This document shows, piece after piece, positions 47,622 to 59,256 of a stretch of 64,000 nt of DNA; position 1 is the stretch's first letter; every line of letters begins with the position of its first letter. The notes under the pieces were generated by a model. It did not search any database, was not told where the DNA came from, and worked only from the letters and a program-made list of their open reading frames with translations. Origin of the DNA: Voacanga thouarsii (Eukaryota > Streptophyta > Magnoliopsida > Gentianales > Apocynaceae); the NCBI GenBank assembly GCA_026120185.1, contig JANUWF010001683.1, positions 2,364,001 through 2,428,000 on the forward strand, written 5' to 3'. Position numbers and translations under genes: made by a program.

Positions 47622-48557
47622 ACCCATTTGTTGAACTCAATAGATCTATATCTTCATCATCATCATCACTAAGCTCCTTATTAATCTCATCAACAGTTTT
47701 CTCAACATCTTTATACTATTCTTCATCCTTTTGATTTGTCAATTCTTGGCCTTGCAACTAGTCTCTCCTTTTCATAAACATGCACCCTATAAAGTCTTTC
47801 ATATTCCGTTTTGTGTGGACAATGAACTTTCGTGTGCCTTTGGCTACAACAAAGCTCATAAGTCTACTTTCCATTTTACTTTTGTTTTTCCTCATATTGT
47901 TCCTTCCCCAACTCAAATCTTTTTTTTAATAGGCTACATTACTCCTTAATGGACTTCCAATGACAATCAAATAAATTGTGACCATAGCCACCACAATATT
48001 CACAAGGAATTACACTACCTTTTTTGCAAATTAATCATTCTTTCTTGGTCATTCAATCTTGGGCAATCACATGTACTATAACCATATTTTCAACAAGTAG
48101 AGCATATATATCCTTGTTTTTCTCTCAACATACTCTTTGGAAAATTTTGTCATGTACTCCCCTTTCTATATTTAGAACTTCTTAGACAATCATAAGTTAA
48201 GTGGTCATAACTCGTACAAATTTTGCATGCATTCTCCCTTAATTTATTTTGCACTCTACTCCTTCAATAATTTTGTATTCCTCCCACATAAACTCTTTCA
48301 AATCCTACTTCCTCATATTTCCAATTTCCTCTTCCATCAAACCTATCATATCCTCTTCCACTTGTTCTAGGCCCTTTATTATATATATTCCTATAAGATT
48401 CGTCTCCACAATCAAGAAAGTTCTTATTATCACCATCATTTTCGTAGTAATCTTCCTCATGCTCAAATTCGTGTTCATCATACTCCCTATAATTACTTCT
48501 ACTCAAACAAAATTCCTTATCATAGTCATACCATTCACTATCACCCCAACTAACCAT
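47622..48557 (-). pseudogene. D3 coding remnant: acidic Tyr-rich region plus four CCHC-like knuckles
   Basis: Start chosen at 48557 (MVSWGDSEWYDYDKEF); the frame is open upstream to 48623. The first 98 residues are rich in Asp, Glu and Tyr, with GRGYDRFDGRGNWKYEE near the end. After one TGA the same frame continues with knuckle 1 CKICTSYDHLTYDC (48186-48227, all ligands present) and knuckle 2 CSTC*KYGYSTCDC (stop, His to Tyr; 48063-48104). A frameshift follows, then knuckle 3 CEYCGGYGHNLFDC (intact; 47962-48003) and knuckle 4 YELCCSQRHTKVHC (first Cys to Tyr; 47819-47860). No capsid-like segment is visible. It lies after a gypsy leader, so a nucleic-acid-binding gag-type product is inferred. 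Cut at 47617 by copia F. Confidence 0.65.
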
Positions 48558-48630
48558 TGTGAACTTTTCTTTCAAAGAAGTACAAACAAAATTTAAATAG
48601 AAAACACAAGAGAAATTCTTCACTTATTCC

Positions 48631-50113
48631 CTCATGTGTTTATACTCAATTTTTGTACGTCACTCTTCACTCCTATTTGCACTCTTCTTGGCTTCTATCA
48701 CAATGAGCTCTCCCTGTTGTCTTTTTCAATCACTTAATTTCTCGTTGAATTCTTTCCACCAAAATCTCTCCAATTGCTTAAGAATTAGTCCAACTAGACA
48801 AGTCATGCCAACTCTATAAGGACAATCAACTAAGAGTTTTAAGGGAATTTATATGAATATAGAGGGCAACCAAAGAACAAGGCAAGTTCAAACAAGAATT
48901 TCAAAGAAGTAAGGGTGAAACAAACTCAAGATTTCAAGAATACTTCATGAAAAGATTCACTAAGCAAACACCATAAGGATTCAAGATAGGACAAGTTCAA
49001 ATCAATTTGAAGTATCTCAAGAAGATTTAAAACTAAATATTCTACCTACTAAAAGAAGAAATATATCAATAAGTCAATTCGAAGTGAAATATGCAAGGTA
49101 AGAACCTAAGTATTAGATAGTCACTTAAGCATTTCATCAAACACATAATATGCAACTACTCAAATAGATTATTTTTAAATGTTAGGGTGCTATCACTACC
49201 TAAAAGATGTAATTGTGATACTCAATTTACTCACTCAAGGTAATAATAGCTCAAGGAATTCAAGTCTCAAGAAGACAAATTGGTGTGAACTAAGTATTCA
49301 CCAACAACTTCCCAAACGATATCAAAGATCATTAATGGAAACTCTCTACTTGTAACACAAGGATAGATCCTATTTTAAATAAGCTACTAAGAAAGAAAAT
49401 AATAGCAATTCATCATAGGATGCATTTGGTATTCATGCATACGCAATCACAAGTCATAGAAGTAACACATCAAGCACATTATATAAAAACTCATAACTTA
49501 AGTTACTCCAAAATTTTCACCTTTATAACATCCCCCAAAACTAAAAATCCATGAAAAAAAAACAATGGCCAATGATTATATTGACATCAAGATCAATTTC
49601 AAAGTAAGAACATGGACAAATTTTGAGTTTAAGGTCTCACAAAAATAGCTCACACAAGAGTTATAGTATTTTTTTTCTTTTTTTGTGTAGTGATTTTAGC
49701 AACAAATAAACTTTAATAATCACCAATTTTTAGCAATGCAAAGCCTCAAATAGGTACACACGTATCAACCCAACATATAGGATCAATTTTACATCGAGCC
49801 CATGGTATATATTGAAGTTCTTAACATTTAAAAATAGGAAGAAAAATAGTTACAGGATTGTAAAATTTGCAGCACTATTTTTTCACTTGTTTTAGCTTCA
49901 AATCATCAATTCTTCAAGCCAAATGATTCCTCAAACATCATACCAATATATAAGATCAATTTAACATCAAATTCATGTTATAATTTTAAGTTCCAAGTAG
50001 TAAAAGTTGGCACAAAAATAAGTGACAAAAATTGCAAAAACTTTAGCAAGTTCCTAAAGAAAATTATACCTTTGCCCAAAGAAAATTGTTTTAATTTCAA
50101 TTAATACAAGCTT
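48631..50113 (-). other. 5' leader of D3
   Basis: About 1.5 kb, AT-rich, no supportable gene. Partly collinear with the D leader. Confidence 0.6.
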
Positions 50114-50125
50114 GCCCTGATACCA
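50114..50125 (-). other. Primer-binding site of D3
   Basis: Minus-strand TGGTATCAGGGC, eight bases after the LTR end. Confidence 0.75.
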
Positions 50126-50132
50126 AATTATT

Positions 50133-51198
50133 TAATATGAGCTTAGGATGTCAAAATCTTGAGCTTCCAATACGGCAACACAAATTTAATGAAAAGACTT
50201 GAACTCTAGGATTACAATGATCCTAGAACCCTAAGAGTAAAGAATTGAACCTTCCAAATCAACTAGAATCACCCCTTAACCCAACTAGGAGTCAAGAACA
50301 ATATGGAAAGGATGAATTTGGGTAATCAATTGGTATTCTAAAGGGACCCTAGATGAGTTAAAATCTAAGGCCTATTCAGAAAAGGAATTGATCCATCTAA
50401 GAAAAATTAGAGATTAAACTTTTAGGATAGACAAATGCTAAAGATTAGTCTTGATTTGATTTGGAGAAAAATATAAAAGGAATCACCCTCAACTCTCTCA
50501 TGAGAGAATATTTGTTTTCTCAATGTATATTGTTTCAAAGCTACATTACAAGTGGCATAAGGGCATATATATAGATGCCAAGTCCTAAACTAATTACCAA
50601 ACTAATCTCTAACTAATGAGTGGCCTTAATACAAGTTTGAGGCACTCTTTCATGTTTTTAAATAACTAAAAACCAAATAAAAGTCATGAGAATTGAATCG
50701 GTGGCTGTCAACATGATAATCGGTGGCTGGTATAAGCTAAATTTAAAAAAAAAAACCCAAATTAAATCAGCACCTATTGGGCCCTTAGACCCACACCAGT
50801 TATATGCTTTGTCCACAATCTAAATTTTATGTTCATAATTGGCATCAGATGCTTCCCGAAGCTTCACATCTAGCTTGTCACCAACATTTTTCTCGCAATC
50901 ACTTGATCTCCACACAAGTTATTATTTATGCTCGATTTTCTTAGTCCTTCTTTGATCCTCCATTACTTGACAACTTTCTTAATCTTGATCCCTGGTTTAC
51001 ATCTTGGAGGTCCTTTAATCCTTCCTTTGGCACCCTCCTCGTCGCAATATTCTTATTCTTTGCTTTAGTGGTTTGGTTTGGTTGCATCCTCCATTGAAGG
51101 ACTTCATGATTTGAACCTTCTTTAGCACCATGGAATGTGGCTTGACTATCCATCCCCCTTCTTTTGATATGCCTTGTTGCATGGGCAAATTCCTATCA
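50133..51198 (-). mobile_element. 5' LTR of gypsy D3 (D family)
   Basis: Minus strand: TGATAGGAATTTGCCC at 51198 to AAGCTCATATTA at 50133 (1,066 bp). Diverged relative of the D LTR (shared AAGAAGGGGG, TTCAATGGAGGAT blocks). Right flank TAGAG (51199-51203). Inserted just after the degenerate PBS of H2. The short minus-strand frames at 50941-51284 are LTR shadows. Confidence 0.75.
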
Positions 51199-51208
51199 TA
51201 GAGGAGAG

Positions 51209-51232
51209 TTATCATCCTACACAACATCGTCA
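51209..51232 (-). other. Degenerate primer-binding site of H2
   Basis: Minus-strand TGACGATGTTGTGTAGGATG, adjacent to the LTR end. Recognisable as a decayed TGGCGCCGTTG-type PBS. Confidence 0.5.
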
Positions 51233-53398
51233 TTGATGTATGTTTTTTAGCACAGGAAATATTATCAACAGAGGCCACAATCAATTAAGTTTTAAATAAA
51301 ATGCTAAACAGTAAATCTACACATATAAGCAAGTATATTCATAATGTAGTATAGTGAATAGCAAGCACTATATCCATAGAAACTAAATAATTATTCATAC
51401 TTTACTACAATCTTATTGTTTTGCCAACAAATTAAAGGGATAAAATAAATAAAACTATTATACTAGAGAATATGTCAAGTTTACCCAAAAAAGCCACATG
51501 GATTATTTAGGAGTAAGAAGAAGAAGAAAAGATATATAAAGAAGAAATCATCCAATTCTATGTCAAATAAAGAAAACACTCGTAAATCAATTGATTCCCA
51601 ATTTCAATATCGTTATGAATTTAGAAGGGGAATTTTAATCTCTCGAGTTATAAAATTCCTATTCTTAGCTATTTACAAAGTATCTTTATCTCTTTAATTA
51701 AATCTATGAAGCATTAAGATCAACTAAATTATGTTCGAAAGAAGTAACACCCCTATCTCTAAGTGATATCACAAACTCATTAATTACCTGAAAGAAACCA
51801 ATGCCCCCTGTCTCTCTATGACACTAAAATCTTAATGATTATTAGGTCTAATCACCTAATCCTTCTGAAGTTAATTGGTAGATAACAAATATTGAATTAA
51901 TTAATCCTAAGTAATCAATTCAACACAATGAAATCAAGTAATCAAATATTAGAAGTTGAAATCAATATATCCAAAAGAATTGCAATCCAAGAATATAAAA
52001 TTAGGGTTATCTATCAATTACAATTAAAGAATTAACAATTAAAATTGCCAATGTAGATTACAAAGGAAAGGAAAAGAAAGCACGCATAGATAAGAAAATT
52101 GTTAGTGTTATATCCTAGAGGGAATCACTTGTACATTGTATATAACATTTTATTTTAATAAAAGGCATTATTTATCTTACAGTTTTTTTGTTTACTTTTA
52201 AGTAATATAACTGTTTGATAAAGTCCCTAATACAACACTGTGTTAAGAAAATCATAATAGAGATCATGATATAAGATTCCTACTACACTATATAGTGTTA
52301 GTACTTAAATAGTCCCTAGTTGTAGTATTAATGAGACAAGACATCATTAATGCGTTAAGACTAGCATGTGTTAGACTTCCTGATTTGATCAGGCGATAGT
52401 TCTCATATCTGTGAGTATTGAGATACTCAAAGTTAACAAATGTATGCTTGTTAATGGAACAAGTTCATTAGATGACCTAGCTTTGAGATAATCACATGTA
52501 TAACTATTTAGTGCCAGTGATATAATCTCAATATAGCAAATATGCAATTATCCTTAGACTTAAGATCTCCAAGATACTTTGTTTGCAGAGCATTGTACTT
52601 TGATTCCAATCTTCAGAGCTCGATCGAGGGCTGCCTATGGGATGGATAATAGGTACATTGTGAGGTAAACAAAAGTAGTTGAGAGGGTCAATAAAGGAGC
52701 CACCACTCCTAATAGTAGGAGCGAATATCTCACGGTCACTTATAGGAATTACTACTCAAGAAGTCCTTGGCCAAGACATATGTGTATTGGAAATAGTTCC
52801 AATTGATACACATCTAGAGTAGTGGGTTCCTAGTACAAGTACTATTGTATTCGGGCCAGAATTAATTCTAGAGGGAGTTGGCACTAATTTCGTACTCCAA
52901 ACTGAATGAGATATTGTATGGTGAAATGAGTTAATTGCACTGTAGTTTGTTATTGAAGGGTTCATGTCAAGCCACTTAACTTCCTGGACTCTTGGGTGGT
53001 CATGATGTGTTGTTAGATACCGCTCATGATTTGGGAATATAGGTTTAGAATTAACAGGATTAATTCTAATTAATTATAGATTATTAATCTCAAAGACGTT
53101 TGGATTAATTCATATTCGCTACCAATTGATTTGGAAACCTAATAGATTACTCACAATAGAGGATTATATACTCAAGATGTTATCTAATAACATAGTGGGG
53201 TTAATTGGGAAAAAGAGAAGTTGTTGTCGACAAATTATAATTAGCTATAATTTATGATTCAAATTATAATTGTGAGAACTTGATGTTTCCAATTACAATT
53301 AGGGAATTCTAATAGGATTAGAATTCTTAATTTTTGGTAGGGTTTTTTGTGTTATATGATGATATGGCCGCCAACCCTAGCTGTGAGTAATACACACG

Positions 53399-53403
<5 letters not shown>

Positions 53404-53436
<33 letters not shown>
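53404..53436. repeat. (CT)n microsatellite, left arm
   Basis: About 16 dinucleotides. Mirror image of the (GA)n tract at 53896-53946. Confidence 0.95.
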
Positions 53437-53439
<3 letters not shown>

Positions 53440-53892
53440 TTGCTAAAAACGTGAAGAACTCTAGCCGCCATCTTTTTTTGCTAGCATAGGAAATTTCGGT
53501 ACTTGAATATTCCTCTATGTGGATTACTATTAGAGATAACCACACACTATGATTATAGTAGTTAGACGTTCAACTCTCGTGAAGTTGGATCAAGAGGATT
53601 GCTAGATCGCACCTCGACCTGAAGAAGAAATAATTGTTCTTCGGACTCTGAAACAAGGTAACAGCTTTTTACCTTATTTTGAGAGTCCGAAGAACAAATA
53701 TTTCTTCTTCAAGTTGAGGTGCGATCCAACAATCCTCTTGATCTAACTTCATGAGAGTTGAACGTCTAACCACTATAATCACAGTGTGTGATTATCTCTT
53801 TTAGTAATCCACACAGATGAATACTTAAGAACCGAAATTTCCAATGCTAGCAGAAAAAGATGGCGGCTTGGGTTCTTCACGTTTTCAGCAAA

Positions 53893-53895
<3 letters not shown>

Positions 53896-53946
<51 letters not shown>
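53896..53946. repeat. (GA)n microsatellite, right arm
   Basis: About 25 dinucleotides. Inverted counterpart of 53404-53436 but longer, so the arms have slipped independently. Confidence 0.95.
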
Positions 53947-53949
<3 letters not shown>

Positions 53950-55025
53950 CGTGTGTATTACTCACAGCTAGGGTTGGCGGCCATGTCACTTATAACACAA
54001 AAAATCCTACCAAAAATTAAGAATTCCAATCCTATTAGAATTCCCTAATTGTAATTGGAAACATCAAGTTCTCACAATTATAATTTGGACCATAAATTGT
54101 AACTAATTATAATTTGTCCACAACAACTTCTCTTTCTCCCAATTAACCCCGCTATGTTATTAGATAACATCTTGAACATATAATCCTCTATTGTGTATGA
54201 TCTATTAGGTTCCCTAGTCAATTGGTAGCGAACATAAATTAATCCAAACGTCTTTGAGATTAAAAATCCATAATTAATTACAATTAATCCTATTAATTCT
54301 AATCAGGATTGGTTTATTAATTAATCAATTAATAAACCATATTCTTAGATCATGAGCGGTATCTAGCAACACATCATGACCACTCAAGAGGTCAGGAAGT
54401 CAAGTGGCTTGACATGAATCCTTCAATAACAAACTACAGTGCAATTAACTCTTTTCACCATATAACATCTCATTTAGTTTGGAGTACAAAATTAGTGCCA
54501 ACTCCCTCTAGAATTAATTCTGGCCTGAATACAATAGTACTTGTACCAAGAACCCACTACTCTAGATGTGTATCAATTGGAACTATTTCCACTGCACATA
54601 TGCCTTGGCTAAGGACTTCTCGAGTAGTAATTCCTACAAGTGGCCGTTAGATATTCGCCCCTACTATTAGGAGTGGTGAATCCTTTATTGACCCTTTCAA
54701 CTACTTTCGTTTACGTAACAATGTACCCAATATCCATCCCATAGACGGCCCTCGATCGAGCTCCAAAGATTGAAATCAAAGTACAATGCTCAGCAAACAA
54801 AGTACCTTGGAGATCTCAAGTTTAAAGATACTTGCACATTTGCCATATGGAGATTATATCACTGACACTAAATAGTTATCCATGTGATTATCTCAAAGCT
54901 AGGTCATCCAATGAACTTGTTCCATTAACAAGCATCCATATGTTAACTTTTACTATCTCAATACTCACGGATATGAGAACCACCGCCTGATCAAATCAAG
55001 AAGTCTAACACATGCTAGTCTTAAC

Positions 55026-55341
55026 GTATTAATGATGTCCTGTCTCATTAATACTACGACTAGGGACTATTTAAGTACTAACTCTATACATTGTAGTAGG
55101 AATCTCATATCATGATCTCTATCATGATTTTCTTAACACAGTGTTGTACTAGGGACTTTATCGAACAGTTATATTACTTAAAAGTATTAATGATGTCCTG
55201 TCTCATTAATACTACGACTAGGGACTATTTAAGTACTAACTCTATACATTGTAGTAGGAATCTCATATCATGATCTCTATCATGATTTTCTTAACACAGT
55301 GTTGTACTAGGGACTTTATCGAACAGTTATATTACTTAAAA
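55026..55341. repeat. 158-bp exact tandem duplication in right arm
   Basis: Unit 55026-55183 (GTATTAATGATGTCCTGTCT... to ...ATTACTTAAAA) is repeated at 55184-55341 with no difference that I can see. The left arm has a single copy. Confidence 0.9.
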
Positions 55342-56014
55342 GTAAACAAAAGAAACTGTAAGATAAATAATGCCTTTTATTAAAATAAAATGTGTCATAT
55401 ACAATGTATAAGTGATTGCCTCTAGGTTACAACACTAACAAAAATTTCTTTCTTCTTTCTTGACATCTCATTGATCAACTCTACTATTTTTCTTCAAGAT
55501 TTTCCTTAATTCTCCTCCTCTTGGTATTTTCTTGAACTCACTAGGAGTTTTTTAAGGTTTCTTATGCTCCTAAGACTTACTACTTTTAAGGCTTCCTATC
55601 CTTCTCTATTTATAAGAGTTTATCCTTCCAAAAAGTGCTCAAAAAGAACTTTTTCGCGTACGAAAATAGACAGTACTAAACTAGCCCTTGTTGCTCACTG
55701 TTTTTTTCTATAAATAGAACCAATTAGCCATGGCTACTCCCTAGCAGCTAGCACCGGCTTGTCACTCACTAAACTTTGAATTTCCTTTGTTATATGCCCT
55801 GTCTAGTAGAAATTGGCCAGTGCCAGTCGTTCTCTATTTTACATTTTTAACCTCTTTTTGACCATCTTTCATCATCTTTTCTTGTACTTTTTCATTCCAC
55901 AAATCCTGCACAGAAAATGGTAATAATGTTGGAACTAATAGTCATTTAATGATGAACTCATAACAAATATAGCTCAAATGATTTGGAAAATATAGACCAA
56001 ATTAACCCCTATTA

Positions 56015-57092
56015 ATTCTTGAACATTTAAACTTTGCTTGTCCTAAAGCAAATAAGATATCAACAATGGAGATCCAACAAGCAAATAGATAAGTTGCAAA
56101 ATGATTTTAGGGAATATGGCCAGTGTGGAAAAGATATTGTTCTACCTTTAACTTAAGAATCCAATGTAACACCCATTCAATCAAGCTAATTCTATATAAA
56201 CTCATGTATTAAGATAGGCATAACCAAGGTTGTCAAAGTTGAGTTAAAAAATTTTATGTACTTTCCTTTTGTTTCACTCGATTCTTCATGTGAAGAATGC
56301 AAACATTGTGATTCATATAAGTTTGGAATAATCAACCAACTCAAGGCCTATAATTTCCAAACTATTACAATTTAATTAGTAAACTAGGGGCATTCTCACT
56401 TTCATTCCACTATTTACGAAAATTTAACCTCAAATGAGTGCATTTTACACTCACCTTATTTGCCCATTTCATTCTTTTCAACAATTTTTCTTTTTTCCAC
56501 TCATTTTCTTCATCATTTTTTTATGAAACGATAGAGATGTATACATGTTTTTTCTTGTTTTTCGCCTCACTCTTTTCTTTTCTCTCAACTCTCTTCTTCT
56601 TCTTCTTCTTCTTTTTTTTTTTTTTTTTTGTCATCTTATTTTTCTTTTTCATTCAAGAGAATTCAACCAATTTTGGGCACTTGCATTCCCTATTTTTTTT
56701 TTTCACTCTTCTCACCTCCCAAATTCACTTAAACTCAGAATTAGGACTACTTTTGAAAATCATAGCACTAAAATTAATCAATATTCCCCATCTATACTTT
56801 ATTACAAAATCAACATGAATCCTCAATAAAAAAAATGCCACAACATCTACTAAAATATAAACAAGGTTAATTCAACTTCTCAAGACTTAGTATATATCAC
56901 ACGTAATATACAATTTTACTCCAAACTAAACTTCATCAAATAAGACCTAAACCAAATTCTCATGTCAAAAGAAAAATAATATCAATACTATAATAGCCAC
57001 ACTATGAAAATTTTAGCTGGAAAGATCTAGGCCAAAAGTTAGAAAGCACGAATATAATTACAAAACTTGGACAAAGAATACCACAAAACCAA
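56015..57092 (-). other. Noncoding 3' region upstream of LTR H2
   Basis: No gene. T/A homopolymers (notably 56600-56630) give the Phe-rich frames at 56438-56829. The minus-strand order resembles 12900-13920 of G, including the ATACATGAGTTT-like stretch. A decayed PPT-like AGCAAAGTTTAAATGTTC lies next to the LTR. Confidence 0.55.
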
Positions 57093-57129
57093 TCCCCTAC
57101 AGTTAAGCTGAACAATGTCCTCATCGGCT
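57093..57129 (-). other. Conserved GAGGACATTGT / polypurine motif
   Basis: Minus-strand GATGAGGACATTGTTCAGC then TTAACTGTAGGGG, the decayed third instance of the motif at 201-238 and 12849-12898. Confidence 0.5.
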
Positions 57130-57439
57130 AGAAAATCAACATAATAAAGCATATCCAATGGGACCAAAAATAATAAGGGAGGAAGAAAGTTCAACAATAC
57201 TTTCGAAGAAAAATAAGCACATAAGAGGAGAATCTTCATAAAATGTTAAAGAGAGAAGAATTATTGTCCAAGAAAATTATCTAACAAACCTATAAAAGAA
57301 AAAGAAAAGTACAAAGAAAACAACAACAATTTAAAACAAACGAAAAATAAAGGAAAGCCAAATAAAATAAAAGACTAATAAGAATCCTAAGAAAGTAAAT
57401 AGAAACAAAGACTTGCTTTCCCACACATGCTAAAAGTAT

Positions 57440-57702
57440 CACTACACCAAAATTGACGATTAGTGACACACCTATTGACGTCACATAATATTTAATTTTT
57501 GTTATTTATAATATTTTATGATGATTATTATATTCTCATGTTGATTATCACATTTTCACCGTTGCTAAAGATATATCGTGGTGATATGAATACTTTATAT
57601 CATCATGAATTGTGATTTTTGTCAAACTATGAATACTTTCCTTGACATTTTGACAATACATCATTTAGTAGTTCATCACTAATTGTTAAATTTGTTATCG
57701 TA
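57440..57702. mobile_element. CACTA-like miniature element
   Basis: The left end CACTACACCAAAATTGACGA has the CACTA-superfamily terminus. The right end (57675-57702) is its inverted repeat with about 20 of 28 matches (ATCACTAATTGTTAAATTTG). The 3-bp TSD TAT is at 57437-57439 and 57703-57705. 263 bp, noncoding, so MITE-like. Confidence 0.6.
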
Positions 57703-57868
57703 TATTCTTAGTATTTTTTAGGAGCAAAGAGATATATAACAACTAAAAACTAAACTAAGCAAGATAAAATAAGATAGTAGCATAAACTCCCAAATAAAAT
57801 AAAACAAATCCAAACATGTAAAACACATTCTTTCCCCTAATCATGCTTTTTTTTTTATCAGCCCTTAG

Positions 57869-58912
57869 CTAGAAAAAGTCAATTATCATTGCAGAAAGTA
57901 GGCATAATGAATCATTTAGAAATAAGGGTGTTTTTTGGAGAGGGTTCAGGGCATGAAAGGCATTATTGTTAATGAAAGTAAATGCATTATCTGTATACCC
58001 TTGCATCTCTTTAGATGCACAAGTCATTTTTTCAACGCATGAATGCAAATTATATTTGAAGACTACATCAACACTAAAATCTCCAATTAACCCTTCTAAA
58101 GAATCATCACAATTAAGGATCCCTATCAATTCTAGTATTGCAGCCCTGAAAGATGGGATCATGAAAATCTTATTGTGCAATGTATTGGCTACGAATACTA
58201 AATTCCGTCCCTTAAGTTAGAGTGAATAGCATAGTTAATGAGCATACTCCAAGGAATGCATAAAATTTGCTCTTGAAAATGCTCCTTCCTTGAAGAATGG
58301 TGAATTCCACATATCATTAATAGCATTCATCATTTCCATAAATCGAGAGGTGCCTAAAAAATTATGTGACAAAGAGAAATTAAAATTAGTAGAGCATAAA
58401 GTATAATAAAATCTTTCTCTCATCATATTGTTCAATTGCTTCTTATGTCCTCTTAGTTCTTCTTTAGGATTCCTATCTTGTAGACTCTCACACAATTGCC
58501 AAATCATTTTACTCTTGTTATCCTCTTGTGGTGCAGTCTTGTCCTCTTGAATTGTATAAGCCATTATTGGATATTCACGAAAAAGGAAAAGGTTAAGCTC
58601 TCCAATAAGGGCTTAGAGGATTCTCCTTCTTGTAGACTAACCTGCGCTCAATGATGTGCTCTCTTGAATCTCCTTAACTAACTTTGCTAGTTGTGTTCTT
58701 TGGTGCCTCATTCATTGGGAGGATTCTTTGTTATACTTAGTGGAAGAATTAATATTGTCAACAAAAATAGCTATTAAGTCTTCAAGTGAAGGCTTAACTT
58801 GTATAGGAGAAGATGGTGTGTTATAAAAAATATGCTCTTCATTTCTCCAATGTAGCATTGTAGAATCATACAACTCCAAATATGTAGGCTGAGATGTTCT
58901 CTCCCAAAACAA
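57869..58912 (-). pseudogene. Unrecognised ~350-codon reading frame in a gypsy interior
   Basis: Three open segments (58912-58712, 58564-58235, 58180-57869) lie in one frame, separated only by stops (one at 58712, two near 58200-58240). The N-terminal part has SPIQVKPSLEDLIAIFVDN and, after the first stop, HQRTQLAKLVKEIQ, which resembles the gag linker SLEDL...QLAKL of Tat/Athila elements. The rest (MAYTIQEDKTAPQEDNKSKM, FMEMMNAINDMWNSPFFKEG, IPSFRAAILELIGILNCDDS, DVVFKYNLHSCVEKM) matches no family that I know. The context is minus strand, downstream of the PBS at 59257 and upstream of LTR H2. No function is claimed; it could be a divergent retroelement ORF or a captured host sequence. Confidence 0.5.
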
Positions 58913-59085
58913 TCATATCTCACTTCTTGGTAATTTGGGGAAGCTACATTCTAATTATTGCACCTCCTAGTATAAGCATCAACTTAAACTTCCAATGCCA
59001 ACATCTGGTCATAATTATAGCAATCTTGCATTGGTGCCCATGGCCACATATATCCCTATGAATGATTATCCATAATAATGTTGCA
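58913..59085 (-). pseudogene. Gag-like fragment upstream of the unknown ORF
   Basis: Minus-strand text GYMWPWAPMQDCYNYDQM and PNYQEVRYDCFGREHL with stops and frame changes. Position between PBS and SLEDL suggests the tail of a gag; weakly supported. Confidence 0.3.
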
Positions 59086-59256
59086 ATCTCGCATTCAGAA
59101 AAAACAAAAATCAAATCTAAGGTAAAAAATAAAAATACAAACTAAAAATAATATAGATATATTCACAAACTATCTAAATATAAAAGTTAGTGGTATTTAC
59201 AAATATAAAAATGGCTAAGTTAATAATACTCCATTTTTTAATGATATTACCAATCC

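Larger units (their letters stand above)
52100..55440. mobile_element. Palindromic element: two inverted F-family LTRs, TSD AAAAT
   Basis: The left arm (52100-53660) starts TGTTAGTGTTATATCC; the right arm (53670-55440) ends GGTTACAACACTAACA, its inverse complement. The arms meet at about 53661-53669 (AAGGTA / ACAGCTTTT / TACCTT). Each arm is the F-type LTR from its U3 terminus to near the U5 end, lacking roughly the last 150-180 bp. AAAAT is duplicated at 52095-52099 and 55441-55445. There is no PBS, PPT or gag-pol. The arms are highly similar but not identical: they differ by tract length, point changes and a 158-bp tandem duplication in the right arm. The ORFs at 52756-52965, 53327-53545, 53860-54048 and 54414-54650 are mirror-image shadows. 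Confidence 0.85.
51234..56014 (-). mobile_element. Tat-like LTR H2, split by the palindromic insertion
   Basis: Minus-strand start TAATAGGGGTTAATTTGG at 56014, end ...ACATACATCA at 51234. The LTR proper is 55446-56014 plus 51234-52099, about 1.43 kb. Joining the two flanks gives the same order as LTR H near 60270-60330 (GGAAAG..., CATAGAYAAG, TTCTTTC). A GC-rich block with CTAGCACCGGCTTG lies at about 55735-55830. Confidence 0.75.

Noticed and set aside
48249..48596. 115-aa plus-strand ORF
   Set aside because: Antisense shadow of the D3 coding remnant.
53327..54048. ORFs with ERERER repeats
   Set aside because: GA/CT microsatellite in the palindrome arms; mirror copies on opposite strands.
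52100..55440. Inverted repeat as a MITE or Mutator-type element
   Set aside because: Arms are recognisable copia LTRs with TG/CA ends and a 5-bp TSD, not a DNA-transposon TIR.
56438..56829. Overlapping Phe-rich ORFs, possible membrane protein
   Set aside because: Poly-T tracts give artificial hydrophobic runs in two frames at once.
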